Assembly (NCBI RefSeq): GCF_900091435.1
Contig: NZ_FMCS01000003.1
Span: 558,001-622,000, forward strand
Direction of reading: 5' to 3'
Length of the DNA stretch: 64,000 bases
From: Micromonospora chaiyaphumensis
GTDB lineage: Bacteria; Actinomycetota; Actinomycetes; Mycobacteriales; Micromonosporaceae
Positions 8,811-16,826 of the stretch are shown here, in pieces. The notes beneath the pieces were generated by a model. That model saw only the letters and a list, made by a program, of their open reading frames with translations, had not been told where the DNA came from and did not search any database. The position numbers and the translations under genes were made by a program. Every line of letters starts with the position of its first letter. The stretch's first letter is position 1.

Positions 8811-9734
8811 ATGCGAAACCCGTTCAGACGACGACCCGTGCCGCCGGATGGCGCCGGCGGCGACCCGCCGGGCCCCGTTCCTTCCCCACGGTCGACTGCG
8901 CGGCTCAGCGACGATCAGGCCGGTCATGCGCTGCGCGCGCCGAGCGCGCTGCACGCCTTCAACCGGTACGAGGTCAAGTATCTGATGCCGCAGACCGCGG
9001 TGCCGGAGCTGCGCAAGGCGCTCGCCCGGCGGCTCGACCTCGACAGCCACGCCGTCGGCGGCGGCTACGGCGTGTGGAGTGTCTATTACGACACCCGGGA
9101 CCTGCGCTTCTATTGGGAAAAGGTCGAGGGCCTCAAGTTCCGGCGCAAGCTGCGGGTGCGCCACTACGGTGACCGGTTCACCGTCGACGACGACAGCCCG
9201 GTCTTCGTGGAGATCAAGCAGCGCGTCAACCGGGTCACCCAGAAGCGGCGGATCGCGCTGCCCTACCGGCTCGCCCGGGACCTCTGCGACCGGCGGATCA
9301 TGGTCGAGCACGAGCCGCGCCAGCGTGCGTTCCTCGAGGAGGTGCTCGACCTCCTCTCCCGGCTCGACCTGCGCGCCGTGGCGATGACCGGCTATCAGCG
9401 GGAAGCGTTCATCGGCCGCGACGCCGACGCCGGCCTGCGGGTCACGATCGACCACCGAGTGCGGGGTCGCGACCGCGACTTCCACCTCGGCGCTGACGCC
9501 GAGAACCGGCTCATCGTCCCGGCCCGGCTGGCCGTGGTAGAGCTGAAAGCCAACGAACGGATCCCCTACTGGCTCACCGACCTGGCCGCCCAGATGAGCA
9601 TGTCGGTGGTTCGGGTCTCCAAGTACTGCCAGAGCGTCGAGGCCTTCGGCCGCGCGCCTCGATCGATTTTCCATGTTTCCGACGACGACCCCGCCGGCGC
9701 CGCGGTGCCGGCTGCTACCCGAAGTGAGGCCTGA
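8811..9734 (+). CDS. VTC-domain polyphosphate polymerase
   Basis: A 307-residue protein with the VTC catalytic domain (tunnel fold) after a disordered Pro/Arg-rich N-terminus of about 45 residues. Diagnostic blocks in order are NRYEVKYLMP (51-60), VYYDTRDLRF, FRRKLRVRHYG, PVFVEIKQRVNR, a RVTIDHRVRGRD strand and AVVELKAN, then SVVRVSKYCQS. These supply the basic residues lining the polymerase tunnel and the acidic metal-binding Glu. In yeast the domain makes polyphosphate from ATP; bacterial stand-alone members are inferred to do the same. The DUF4956 gene starts 3 bases after its stop and a CotH gene follows, a recurrent trio. Confidence 0.88.
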   Translation: MRNPFRRRPVPPDGAGGDPPGPVPSPRSTARLSDDQAGHALRAPSALHAFNRYEVKYLMPQTAVPELRKALARRLDLDSHAVGGGYGVWSVYYDTRDLRFYWEKVEGLKFRRKLRVRHYGDRFTVDDDSPVFVEIKQRVNRVTQKRRIALPYRLARDLCDRRIMVEHEPRQRAFLEEVLDLLSRLDLRAVAMTGYQREAFIGRDADAGLRVTIDHRVRGRDRDFHLGADAENRLIVPARLAVVELKANERIPYWLTDLAAQMSMSVVRVSKYCQSVEAFGRAPRSIFHVSDDDPAGAAVPAATRSEA

Positions 9735-9737
9735 CCC

Positions 9738-10415
9738 ATGCCGTTCGACGTTCAGGATCTGTCCGGCACCTTCAGCGTCGGCGACATCGCCATCGCGCTG
9801 TCGCTGTCGTTCGTGCTCAGCGCCATGATCGGCTGGGTCTACCGGTTCACCCACCGCAACGTCTCCTACAGCCAGTCCTACGTGCAGACGCTGGTCATCC
9901 TCGGGATGCTGATCGCGCTGATCATGCTGGTGGTGGGGTCGAACATCGCCCGCGCCTTCGCCCTGGTCGGCGCGCTGTCGGTGGTGCGGTTCCGCAACGC
10001 GATCAAGGAGACCCGCGACGTAGGGTTCATCTTCCTCGTCATGGGCGTCGGCATGGCCGCCGGCACCCGCTTCTACACGCTGGCGATCGTCGCCGCGGTC
10101 GCCATCAGCCTCATCATCCTGGTGATGTACCGGTTCAACTGGTTCGCCTCGAGCATCCAGCGGCAGGTCGTCAAGGTCCAGGTCCCGCCGGATGGCAACT
10201 ACACCGCGAACATCCAGGATGTGCTCATCGCCCACACCAGCGAATTCGAGCTGGTCAGCATGGAGTCGATTCGCGGCGGCGCGCTGACCGAGCTGATGTA
10301 CACGGTGCGGCTGAAGAAGGGCCACGAGCCCGGTGATCTGATCAGCGCCCTGGGTGAGCGCACCGCCGGCCAGCGGGTGACCGTGCTGACCGGCTACGAC
10401 CAGACGGACCTGTGA
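9738..10415 (+). CDS. DUF4956 membrane protein
   Basis: A 225-residue protein with four to five TM segments in its first 135 residues, for example IAIALSLSFVLSAMIGWVY and YTLAIVAAVAISLIILVMY. A conserved-looking amphipathic block, ALSVVRFRNAIKETRDVGF, lies between TM segments, and a cytoplasmic C-terminal domain of about 90 residues follows. This is the DUF4956 architecture. It lies 3 bases after the polyphosphate polymerase and overlaps the CotH gene by TGATG. Context suggests a channel or membrane scaffold working with polyphosphate synthesis; that role is inference. Confidence 0.88.
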   Translation: MPFDVQDLSGTFSVGDIAIALSLSFVLSAMIGWVYRFTHRNVSYSQSYVQTLVILGMLIALIMLVVGSNIARAFALVGALSVVRFRNAIKETRDVGFIFLVMGVGMAAGTRFYTLAIVAAVAISLIILVMYRFNWFASSIQRQVVKVQVPPDGNYTANIQDVLIAHTSEFELVSMESIRGGALTELMYTVRLKKGHEPGDLISALGERTAGQRVTVLTGYDQTDL

Positions 10416-12178
10416 TGACACCACCATCAACGTCCGGAGCGCCGGCAGACGAGTCGGGGGCGGAAGCCACGACACCACCACCGACGACACCACCACCGAC
10501 CAGGCCACCGCGCCGACGGTTGATGCATCGCGTGCCGGTACGGGTGCGGCACTACTGGAAGCTGCTCGCGACCTGCGCCGCTTTCGTCGTTATCTGCGCG
10601 CTGGTGTTCAGCACCGTGCGGGTCGCGCCGCTCGTGACCAGCAGCAGCGACCAGACCACGGACAGGGTCACCCAGGACATCGCCGGGACGACCGACCTTT
10701 TCGACGCGAGCGTGGCCCACGAGATCACGCTCACCTACCGCGAGGAGGACTACCAGGAGATCCTCGACGACTACTGGGACGACGACGAGAAGAACTGGCT
10801 CGAGGCTGACCTGACCATCGACGGCACCACCATCCCCAGCGTCGGCATCCGACTGAAGGGCAACTCGACGCTCAGCGGCCTGACCCGCAACGGTGAGGCG
10901 AGGCCGGGTGGTATCGGGCGCGGCGGGCCCCCGGGCGGCGGGCAGATGGCCCGGCCGGGCGGTGCTCAGGCCGGCGGTGCTCAACCCGGCGGCGCTCAGC
11001 GCCGAGATGCGCAGCCCGGCGTCCAACCCGGCGACGCGCAAGGCGGCGGCCCCCAAGCCGGTGGCGGGCCGGGCGGGTTCGGCCGGTCCTCGCTCAAGGC
11101 CGAGGAGCCGGAGAACCTGCCGTGGCTGATCCGCTTCGACGAGTTCGTCGAGGGACGCCGCTACCAGGGCCACCGCGAGCTCGCCCTGCGAGTCTCCGGC
11201 ATGGGTGGCGGCAGCACGGTGCTCAACGAGGCCGTCGCGCTCGGCACCCTCGCAGCGGCCGGGCAGAGCGCGCAGCGGTACGCATACTCGAGCTTCACCG
11301 TCAACGACCGGCCGACCACGGCCCGGCTCGTCGTCGAACACCCCGACGAGGGCTTCGCCGACACGCTGGGCGACTCCGGCGTCCTCTACAAGAGCCTGGC
11401 GACCGGCCAGTTCACCGACCAGGGCGACGACCCCACGGACTACGCCGACGACTTCAAGCAGATCACCATGAAGGGCAGCCAGGATCTGCAGCCGGTCATC
11501 AACCTGATCAGATGGGTCAACACGAGCAGCGACGCCGACTTCGACGCCCACCTCGCCGACCACGTCGACGTGGCATCGGTCGCCCGCTACCTGGCCACGC
11601 AGAACCTGCTGCTCAACTTCGACGACATGTCCGGCCCGGGCCGCAACTACTACCTGTGGTACGACCTGGAGACGAAGAAGTTCTCCGTCGTCGGCTGGGA
11701 CTACAACCTCACCCTCTCCGGCGACGCCACCCAGGGCCCGCACGATGCCGGGCGCATGGGCGGCGGGCGTTTTCCGCAGGGCGGCACCCCGCCGGAAGGC
11801 TTCCAGCCACCGGAGGGCATGCAGTTGCCGGAGGGCTTCCCGCCGCCCGAGGGAATGCAGCCGCCGGGCGGCGACAACGGCGTCGGCGAGCAGGACCGGA
11901 CGCGTGGCTTCGGTGGAATGGGCGGCAACAAGCTCAAGGAACGCTTCCTCGCCAGCGCCGCGTTCAAGACGGTCTACGAGGACGCCTACCGCGAGCTCTA
12001 CCAGAAGATCTACGCGAAGAACGGGGCGAAGAACACCCTCGACAGCATCACCAAAGTGCTCCCGACCGTCGACGGCTACAACGCGCAGACGGCAGGCGCC
12101 GACGTCGAGCGGCTCCGAACGCTCATCCAGCAGCGCACCGACCACCTCGCCACCGACACCGTCATCACCGGCAGGTGA
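10415..12178 (+). CDS. CotH-kinase-like membrane-anchored protein
   Basis: 587 residues from ATG 10415 (GTG 10412 is possible). A Pro/Thr-rich cytoplasmic tail is followed by one TM anchor near residues 47-65 (LLATCAAFVVICALVFSTV), placing the rest outside. The CotH region shows ITLTYREEDYQEILDDYW, VGIRLKGNSTL, a kinase-like GVLYKS and the catalytic-type blocks LLNFDDMSGPGRNYYLWYD and VVGWDYNLTLSGD. Two low-complexity inserts interrupt it: a Gly/Pro/Gln-rich one after RLKGNST and PPEGF/PPEGM repeats after the second catalytic block. CotH proteins are atypical surface protein kinases. It is third in the polyphosphate operon. Confidence 0.85.
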   Translation: MTPPSTSGAPADESGAEATTPPPTTPPPTRPPRRRLMHRVPVRVRHYWKLLATCAAFVVICALVFSTVRVAPLVTSSSDQTTDRVTQDIAGTTDLFDASVAHEITLTYREEDYQEILDDYWDDDEKNWLEADLTIDGTTIPSVGIRLKGNSTLSGLTRNGEARPGGIGRGGPPGGGQMARPGGAQAGGAQPGGAQRRDAQPGVQPGDAQGGGPQAGGGPGGFGRSSLKAEEPENLPWLIRFDEFVEGRRYQGHRELALRVSGMGGGSTVLNEAVALGTLAAAGQSAQRYAYSSFTVNDRPTTARLVVEHPDEGFADTLGDSGVLYKSLATGQFTDQGDDPTDYADDFKQITMKGSQDLQPVINLIRWVNTSSDADFDAHLADHVDVASVARYLATQNLLLNFDDMSGPGRNYYLWYDLETKKFSVVGWDYNLTLSGDATQGPHDAGRMGGGRFPQGGTPPEGFQPPEGMQLPEGFPPPEGMQPPGGDNGVGEQDRTRGFGGMGGNKLKERFLASAAFKTVYEDAYRELYQKIYAKNGAKNTLDSITKVLPTVDGYNAQTAGADVERLRTLIQQRTDHLATDTVITGR

Positions 12179-12208
12179 TCCGACCGTAGGTGGAACGGCG
12201 CGGAGACT

Positions 12209-12242
12209 ACGCCGGCGGTGTGCTCGCGCACACCGCCGGCGT
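12209..12242. terminator. Terminator of the polyphosphate operon
   Basis: A perfect 14-bp stem, ACGCCGGCGGTGTG with CACACCGCCGGCGT, and a 6-base loop, 30 bases after the CotH stop. There is no T-tract, as is usual in very GC-rich actinobacteria. The stretch from here to 12448 holds no recognisable gene. Confidence 0.75.
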
Positions 12243-12448
12243 GCACGTCACTGGTAGGTCCGCGGTTGCTCGATGTGAGAACCGAGCGACAGCGGCGAGG
12301 CCCTCACATACCGACGAGCTGACGTAGGCGCGCGCTCCAAACGCTGGTGGGACGGGGACCATCGGCTGCCGTGTTCCGGCTCAGCCGTGGCGGCGGACGT
12401 TCAGGTCACCGCGTGCCCAGCTGACTCGCTCGGAATGAACGCCCCACA

Positions 12449-13270
12449 TCAAGGCGCTTTCGTCCGTGGGCTCGAGGTCGCGCGGTATGCACTCGCTCGC
12501 TTGGCACGAGCGGGTGGCCTCCGCCTTGGTGCTGCAAGCGACGATTGTGCACGCCGGTGGCACCCGGAAGCCGCGGTTCGGAGGCCCACGCCAGCTGCCG
12601 GATGAGGTCGTCGAGGAGGCCGGGCGAGGGCGGTCACCCCCGCTTGCCACCGTCGTTCGCTCCGCCGCCAGTCGCTGGTGGTCAGGGGCAGCTCGCCGCC
12701 GACTGGGTCGAAGACCGCCCGGTGCGCCGCCGAAACGTACCGGCCGCACACCAACGAGGTCGAAGCCGGGGGTACGCCGTGGGCGAAGACGTACAGGCGT
12801 AGGACCAGGAACCGCCCGGTACCGGCGAGTGCGGAGGCGCTGAGGTAGACGGCCTGCTCCCAGCGGATGCCGGCGGACGGCTGCACTGCGTGCAGGATGA
12901 GGACGGCAGCTGAGGTGACCAGGTAGGCGGCGGTGGCCGAGCCGGCGGACTGCAGATGCTGGTGCCATCGCGCGCGCCGGCCGGCGCCGAAGGTGAACCG
13001 GGCGTGCAGTTCCGTGCCGAGCAGCGTGGATATCACGGTGATCAGCGCGTTCGCGGCCGCCCACGGCATGAGCGTGCCCACCACTGACACCGCGATGCTG
13101 GAGGCGAGCCCGACACCGCCGCCGATCAGAACGAACCTGGCAAATGAGCCTGATGTGCTGCGGTCCACCGGTCGAGCCTGGGACGCCTCGGGTGGCTTCG
13201 GCGGGAGCAGCGACGTGACCTGCTCACCTTCGCGCACTCGTGCACAGCGGCGACGAAGGGGCTTCAGCAT
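12449..13270 (-). CDS. GtrA-like membrane protein with an unusual C-terminal extension
   Basis: From ATG 13270, residues about 35-165 form a four-TM GtrA-like core: FARFVLIGGGVGLASSIAVS, an ANALITVISTLLGTELHARFTF block, a YLVTSAAVLILHA segment and GTGRFLVLRLYVF. GtrA proteins are thought to move polyprenyl-linked sugars across the membrane. The family normally ends here at 130-150 residues. The frame runs on for about 105 more codons of Arg/Pro/Ser-rich, unstructured sequence, suggesting a frameshift or lost stop. The 480-base gap upstream to 13753 contains only a hairpin. Confidence 0.65.
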   Translation of the reverse strand: MLKPLRRRCARVREGEQVTSLLPPKPPEASQARPVDRSTSGSFARFVLIGGGVGLASSIAVSVVGTLMPWAAANALITVISTLLGTELHARFTFGAGRRARWHQHLQSAGSATAAYLVTSAAVLILHAVQPSAGIRWEQAVYLSASALAGTGRFLVLRLYVFAHGVPPASTSLVCGRYVSAAHRAVFDPVGGELPLTTSDWRRSERRWQAGVTALARPPRRPHPAAGVGLRTAASGCHRRAQSSLAAPRRRPPARAKRASAYRATSSPRTKAP

Positions 13271-13660
13271 CGACGGAGCGGTCGAACCGGCGCAATGTCT
13301 TCTCCGACCGGCCTGCCAGCGCCGCTGCGGCAGGCAGCCCGCGCTGGTGGCGGTCAGCCGCACCACGCCGGCCATCTGCCTGCTCACCACGGTCCTCCTC
13401 GTCCGGACGGTGGAGACAGGGGTCGCGGTGTCGAACTTCGGCATCATGTTCTCCATCGGGCGGTCGTCATGTGGTGCTCGGCGGCTCGCATGTCCGCCGT
13501 GCACACCGACCATCGCTACTGCCGCTGACACCGCCCTATCAGCGCACTGACACGGACGCCCACCCGCATCGGCGCGATGTCAGCAGCGCGGGGCGGCCGG
13601 GGCTCACCTAGCCCGCGTACGAAGGGCGTGCTCCACGCAGCCCTCACCTCCGTCGCGGCC

Positions 13661-13696
13661 GAAGGGTGGCCATCCCTGGCGGGATGGTGACCCTTC
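13661..13696. terminator. Terminator after the epimerase gene
   Basis: Arms GAAGGGTGGCCATCCC and GGGATGGTGACCCTTC pair except for two central positions, with a TGGC loop. It lies 58 bases beyond the stop of the minus-strand epimerase at 13754. It probably ends the sigma factor/epimerase transcript. Nothing else is recognised in 13271-13753. Confidence 0.6.
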
Positions 13697-13753
13697 GACA
13701 CGCGTTCGGCTCCCCGAATACCTACCGAGGCGGGAAGAACGACGCTCAGCAGG

Positions 13754-14689
13754 TCACGGCACAACCTGGAAGCCCTGGCGCCAGGTGGGATGTGCCGGGT
13801 GCCAGCCCAGTTCGCGCTTGGCCTTCGCGTTGGATGCGCCCCGCAGTTCGGTCATGAGCACGACGCCGGCCTGTCCGGCCGCCAGCCGTCCGATGAACCG
13901 CGGAACGCGCATCGGCTTCTTGGCACCCAGCATCGCTGCCAGTTCCGGCAGCCATTCGGCGACCGGGGCGGGGTCGTCATCGACGATGTTGTAGACACCG
14001 CGGCCGCCGTTCTCCACTGCCGCGACCGTGGCCTCGGCGGCGTCGGCGATGTGGACGAACGACCACACCCCGCCGCCGTCGCCGACGACCGGGAACCTGC
14101 GCTTGCGGATCATCTCGAGCTGCTCGGAGCCTGGCGCCATGGAGGTGCCGGGTCCGTAGAACGCGCCGTAGCGCAGCACGATCCCGTCGATCCAGGCGGC
14201 GCCCAGCGCAGCCTTCTCCAAGTGCTCGATCGCGGCGATCATCGGCGCCATCTGACCGACCGGTGCGCGATCCAGAGGGTCTTGTTCGCTCTTGACCGGC
14301 CCGCCGGTCCGCGCGTAGGTGAAGGCGCCGTTGCTCTGGGCGACGAAACGTCGTACTCCCGTGGCGCGTGCGGCCGCGAGCAGGTTGTCCGTGCCCTCGA
14401 TCCGCAGCCGGTTGGTAGCGGCGAAGCTGCGGTCGAAATTGCGGGTGTCGACGTGCCCGATGGCGGTCAGCTGGTTGACGATCACCTCCGGGGCCGCCTG
14501 GCGCACGGCCGCCTCGACCTGGGCGCGATCCAGCGCATCGGCGATGACCGGCACCGCGCCCAGCTCTGCTGCCCTGGCCTTGCTGGACTCGCTGCGGATC
14601 ATGGCGAACACCTCGTGGCCCGCATCGACCAGACGCGGCACCAGTTCCTTGCCCAGAGCTCCGGTCGCTCCTGCCACCAACACTCTCAT
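13754..14689 (-). CDS. NAD(P)-dependent epimerase/dehydratase-type SDR
   Basis: A 311-residue extended or atypical SDR. The Rossmann motif is VAGATGALGKELVPRL at residues 4-19. A FVAQSNGAFTYARTG strand follows, then GIVLRYGAFYGPGT and SFVHIADAAEATVAAVE. The usual catalytic YxxxK is not seen: the region reads IAAIEHLEKAALG, so it may be an NAD(P)H-binding oxidoreductase without epimerase chemistry. It lies 84 bases downstream of the ECF41 sigma gene on the same strand. Epimerase or oxidoreductase genes are the usual neighbours and targets of ECF41 sigma factors. The start ATG 14689 is preceded by AAGGAGCC. Confidence 0.87.
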   Translation of the reverse strand: MRVLVAGATGALGKELVPRLVDAGHEVFAMIRSESSKARAAELGAVPVIADALDRAQVEAAVRQAAPEVIVNQLTAIGHVDTRNFDRSFAATNRLRIEGTDNLLAAARATGVRRFVAQSNGAFTYARTGGPVKSEQDPLDRAPVGQMAPMIAAIEHLEKAALGAAWIDGIVLRYGAFYGPGTSMAPGSEQLEMIRKRRFPVVGDGGGVWSFVHIADAAEATVAAVENGGRGVYNIVDDDPAPVAEWLPELAAMLGAKKPMRVPRFIGRLAAGQAGVVLMTELRGASNAKAKRELGWHPAHPTWRQGFQVVP

Positions 14690-14727
14690 CGTCGGCTCCT
14701 TGCTGTCCGGTTCGGATTCGTCACTTG

Positions 14728-14754
14728 AACCGGATGGCCCGCCGATTCCTGACA
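14728..14754 (-). promoter_or_regulatory. Candidate ECF41-type promoter of the epimerase gene
   Basis: On the minus strand TGTCAGG is followed after 16-17 bases by CGGTT, within the 84-base gap before the epimerase start. ECF41 promoters reported for other species have a TGTCA-type -35 and a short CG-containing -10. The -35 fits and the -10 fits only loosely. Confidence 0.35.
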
Positions 14755-14773
14755 GGAGCGAAGGTGTTCCACG

Positions 14774-15715
14774 TCACATGGTGAGCAGGGGCTCCCCACG
14801 GTGGCCCGCCGCCCACTGCTCGGTCGCGCGTTCGAGCTTGTCCGGGTTCGCCTGGGTACGGCAGGCGGTGATGCCCTCGGCGGTGACCTCCAGGCACATG
14901 ATGGCGACGACCCGGCCTTCCACGACCGCCACAACGGCGGGTTCCCCATTGGCGACCCAGGCGTAGATCGCGGGCGAGCCGCCCACGATCGACCGCTTCG
15001 CCTCGGCGGGCTTGAGCAGGCCCCACACGAACTTCGCGACCGCGACGGCTCCCTCGAACGCCTTGGTGCGTGCCGGAACCTTCCCTCCGCCGTCGCCGAT
15101 GGCGATGGCGTCCTTGGTGAGCAGGCGTACGAGCTCGTCGGTCTGGCCACTGGTGGCGGCCGCGAGGAACTCCTCGACGATCCGCCGGGCGGCGGCCTGG
15201 TCGATCTCGGTGCGGGCCTTGCCATACGCGACGTGCTTCTTGGCACGGTGAAAGATCTGCTGGCTGGCCGCCTCGGTGATGTCGAGGATCTCGGCGATCT
15301 CCCGGTGCGGGTAGTCGAAGGCCTCCCGCAGCACGTACACGGCCCGTTCATTGGGGGACAGGCGCTCCATGAGGGTGAGGACCGCGTACGAGACCGATTC
15401 GCGCTGCTCAGCGGTGTCGGCCGGGCCGAGCATCGGGTCACCCGCGAGCAGCGGCTCGGGGAGCCATCGGCCCACGTAGGTCTCGCGGCGTGCCCGCGCG
15501 GAGGTGAGCTGATTGAGGCACAGGTTCGTGAGTACCTTCGTCAGCCAAGCCTCGGGGACCTCGACGCGGTCGACGTCGGCGGCCTGCCAGCGCAGGAACG
15601 TCTCCTGCACGATGTCCTCTGCCTCGTCGGCGGAGCCGAGGAGACGGTAGGCGATGGCCTCCAGACGGCGCCTCGACAGCTCGAATCGGTCAACGTCCTC
15701 CACCGTCAACGGCAT
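14774..15715 (-). CDS. ECF41-family RNA polymerase sigma factor
   Basis: 313 residues from ATG 15715; the frame extends further up to 15808 but sigma region 2 begins right after this start. Region 2 shows AYRLLGSADEAEDIVQETFLRWQ and region 4 shows SPNERAVYVLREAFDYPHREIAEIL. The hallmark ECF41 signatures are all present: WLPEPL in the linker, DGGGKV in the C-terminal part and NPDKL near the end. The extra C-terminal domain of about 110 residues is SnoaL-like and in this family acts as a fused regulatory domain instead of a separate anti-sigma factor. The downstream epimerase is the likely target. Confidence 0.93.
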   Translation of the reverse strand: MPLTVEDVDRFELSRRRLEAIAYRLLGSADEAEDIVQETFLRWQAADVDRVEVPEAWLTKVLTNLCLNQLTSARARRETYVGRWLPEPLLAGDPMLGPADTAEQRESVSYAVLTLMERLSPNERAVYVLREAFDYPHREIAEILDITEAASQQIFHRAKKHVAYGKARTEIDQAAARRIVEEFLAAATSGQTDELVRLLTKDAIAIGDGGGKVPARTKAFEGAVAVAKFVWGLLKPAEAKRSIVGGSPAIYAWVANGEPAVVAVVEGRVVAIMCLEVTAEGITACRTQANPDKLERATEQWAAGHRGEPLLTM

Positions 15716-15830
15716 GACCTGATCATATTTCCCGCACGGCCTCCAGCTGATCACGGCCCACTCGCGGACCGAGGCCATCCGGACAGCGAACACGCTGCTC
15801 CTCCTCACCTGGCAGCGTGAACGGGAGAAG

Positions 15831-16826
15831 TCAGGTGGTGTCCAGATGACCGCGCTGATGCAGGACGAACAGCAGCGCCATGGCCGGCACGACGAGCAGG
15901 AGCGCCGCGGCGGCGACGAGGGTGAGCGACGCCAGGGTGGCCTCGGGCGCCGCGGCCTCGCCGATGCGAAGGTGGGTGCCCAGCAGGTACGGGTACTGCG
16001 CGACGCCCCAGCCGACCACCACCGTGCCGGCCGCGCCGACGGCGAGCGCCTGCAGCAACCGCGGCGCCGCCCGATGCAGCAGCGCGATGCTGGCCAGCCC
16101 GCATGCCGCGGAGACCAGCACCAACGGCAGGCCGCGGCCGGTCAGCCCGTCGAACAGGCGCCCGGCGTCGGCGTGCAGGATGGCGATGCCCGCCAGCGCC
16201 ACGGCGCCGGTCGCCACGGCGGTGGCCTGGGCCCGACGGCGGAACCAGCCCTCCAGGCGGGCGTCGGCGCGCGTACGGGCTTCGGCGGTGAGGAACACCG
16301 CGGCGACGAACGCGCACACCCCGACCGCGAGCACCCCGCCGAGCAGCGACGTCGGGTTGACCCAGCTCGTCACGGGATCGCCGTGCCCGTCGGCGGGCAC
16401 CCGTCCGGAGGCGATTCCACCGGCGACCGTGCCGAGGAAGAACGGCGTGATCACCGACGAGGTGGCGAACGCCGCCCCGGTCGCCCGCTGCTGGTCGGTC
16501 TTCACCACCACCTTCCGGAACGCGAACCCGCTGCCGCGGACCACGATGCCCAGGGCGGCGAGGCCCAGCGGAATGTAGAGCGTGGTCATGATCGCGGCGA
16601 ACGCGGACGGGAAGCCGGTCCAGAGCATCACCAGGCAGAAGATCAGCCACACGTGGTTGGCCTCCCACACCGGCGCCAACGCCTGATCGATCAGGTGCCG
16701 TGAGCCTCGCCCACGTCGCGCACCACCTGCAGTGAGATCCCAGAACCCCGCACCGTAGTCCGCGCCGCCGAGCACGGCGTAGGCGGTGACGCCGATGAAC
16801 AACACGACGGCGGCGAACGTACTCAC
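15831..16826 (-). CDS. cydB: Cytochrome bd ubiquinol oxidase subunit II
   Basis: A 331-residue membrane protein from GTG 16826, whose GTGA overlaps the cydA stop. Open frame continues upstream but is the shadow of cydA. Eight or nine TM helices are visible. Family blocks include LGGADYGAGFWDL near residue 20, PVWEANHVWLIFCLVMLWTGFP near 55-75 and GSGFAFRK. With CydA it forms the heterodimeric terminal oxidase that reduces oxygen to water with menaquinol, giving high oxygen affinity and tolerance of respiratory poisons. No cydDC maturation genes are in the window. Confidence 0.93.
   Translation of the reverse strand: MSTFAAVVLFIGVTAYAVLGGADYGAGFWDLTAGGARRGRGSRHLIDQALAPVWEANHVWLIFCLVMLWTGFPSAFAAIMTTLYIPLGLAALGIVVRGSGFAFRKVVVKTDQQRATGAAFATSSVITPFFLGTVAGGIASGRVPADGHGDPVTSWVNPTSLLGGVLAVGVCAFVAAVFLTAEARTRADARLEGWFRRRAQATAVATGAVALAGIAILHADAGRLFDGLTGRGLPLVLVSAACGLASIALLHRAAPRLLQALAVGAAGTVVVGWGVAQYPYLLGTHLRIGEAAAPEATLASLTLVAAAALLLVVPAMALLFVLHQRGHLDTT

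Noticed and set aside
8718..10508. A 596-codon minus-strand open frame opposite the polyphosphate polymerase and DUF4956 genes.
   Set aside because: Composition is Val/Asp/His/Arg-rich as expected of antisense; both plus-strand genes have family motifs.
13271..13531. N-terminal extension of the GtrA-like protein beginning near 13531.
   Set aside because: The extra residues are Arg/Thr-rich with no structure and the family begins close to its first TM helix; ATG 13270 fits better.
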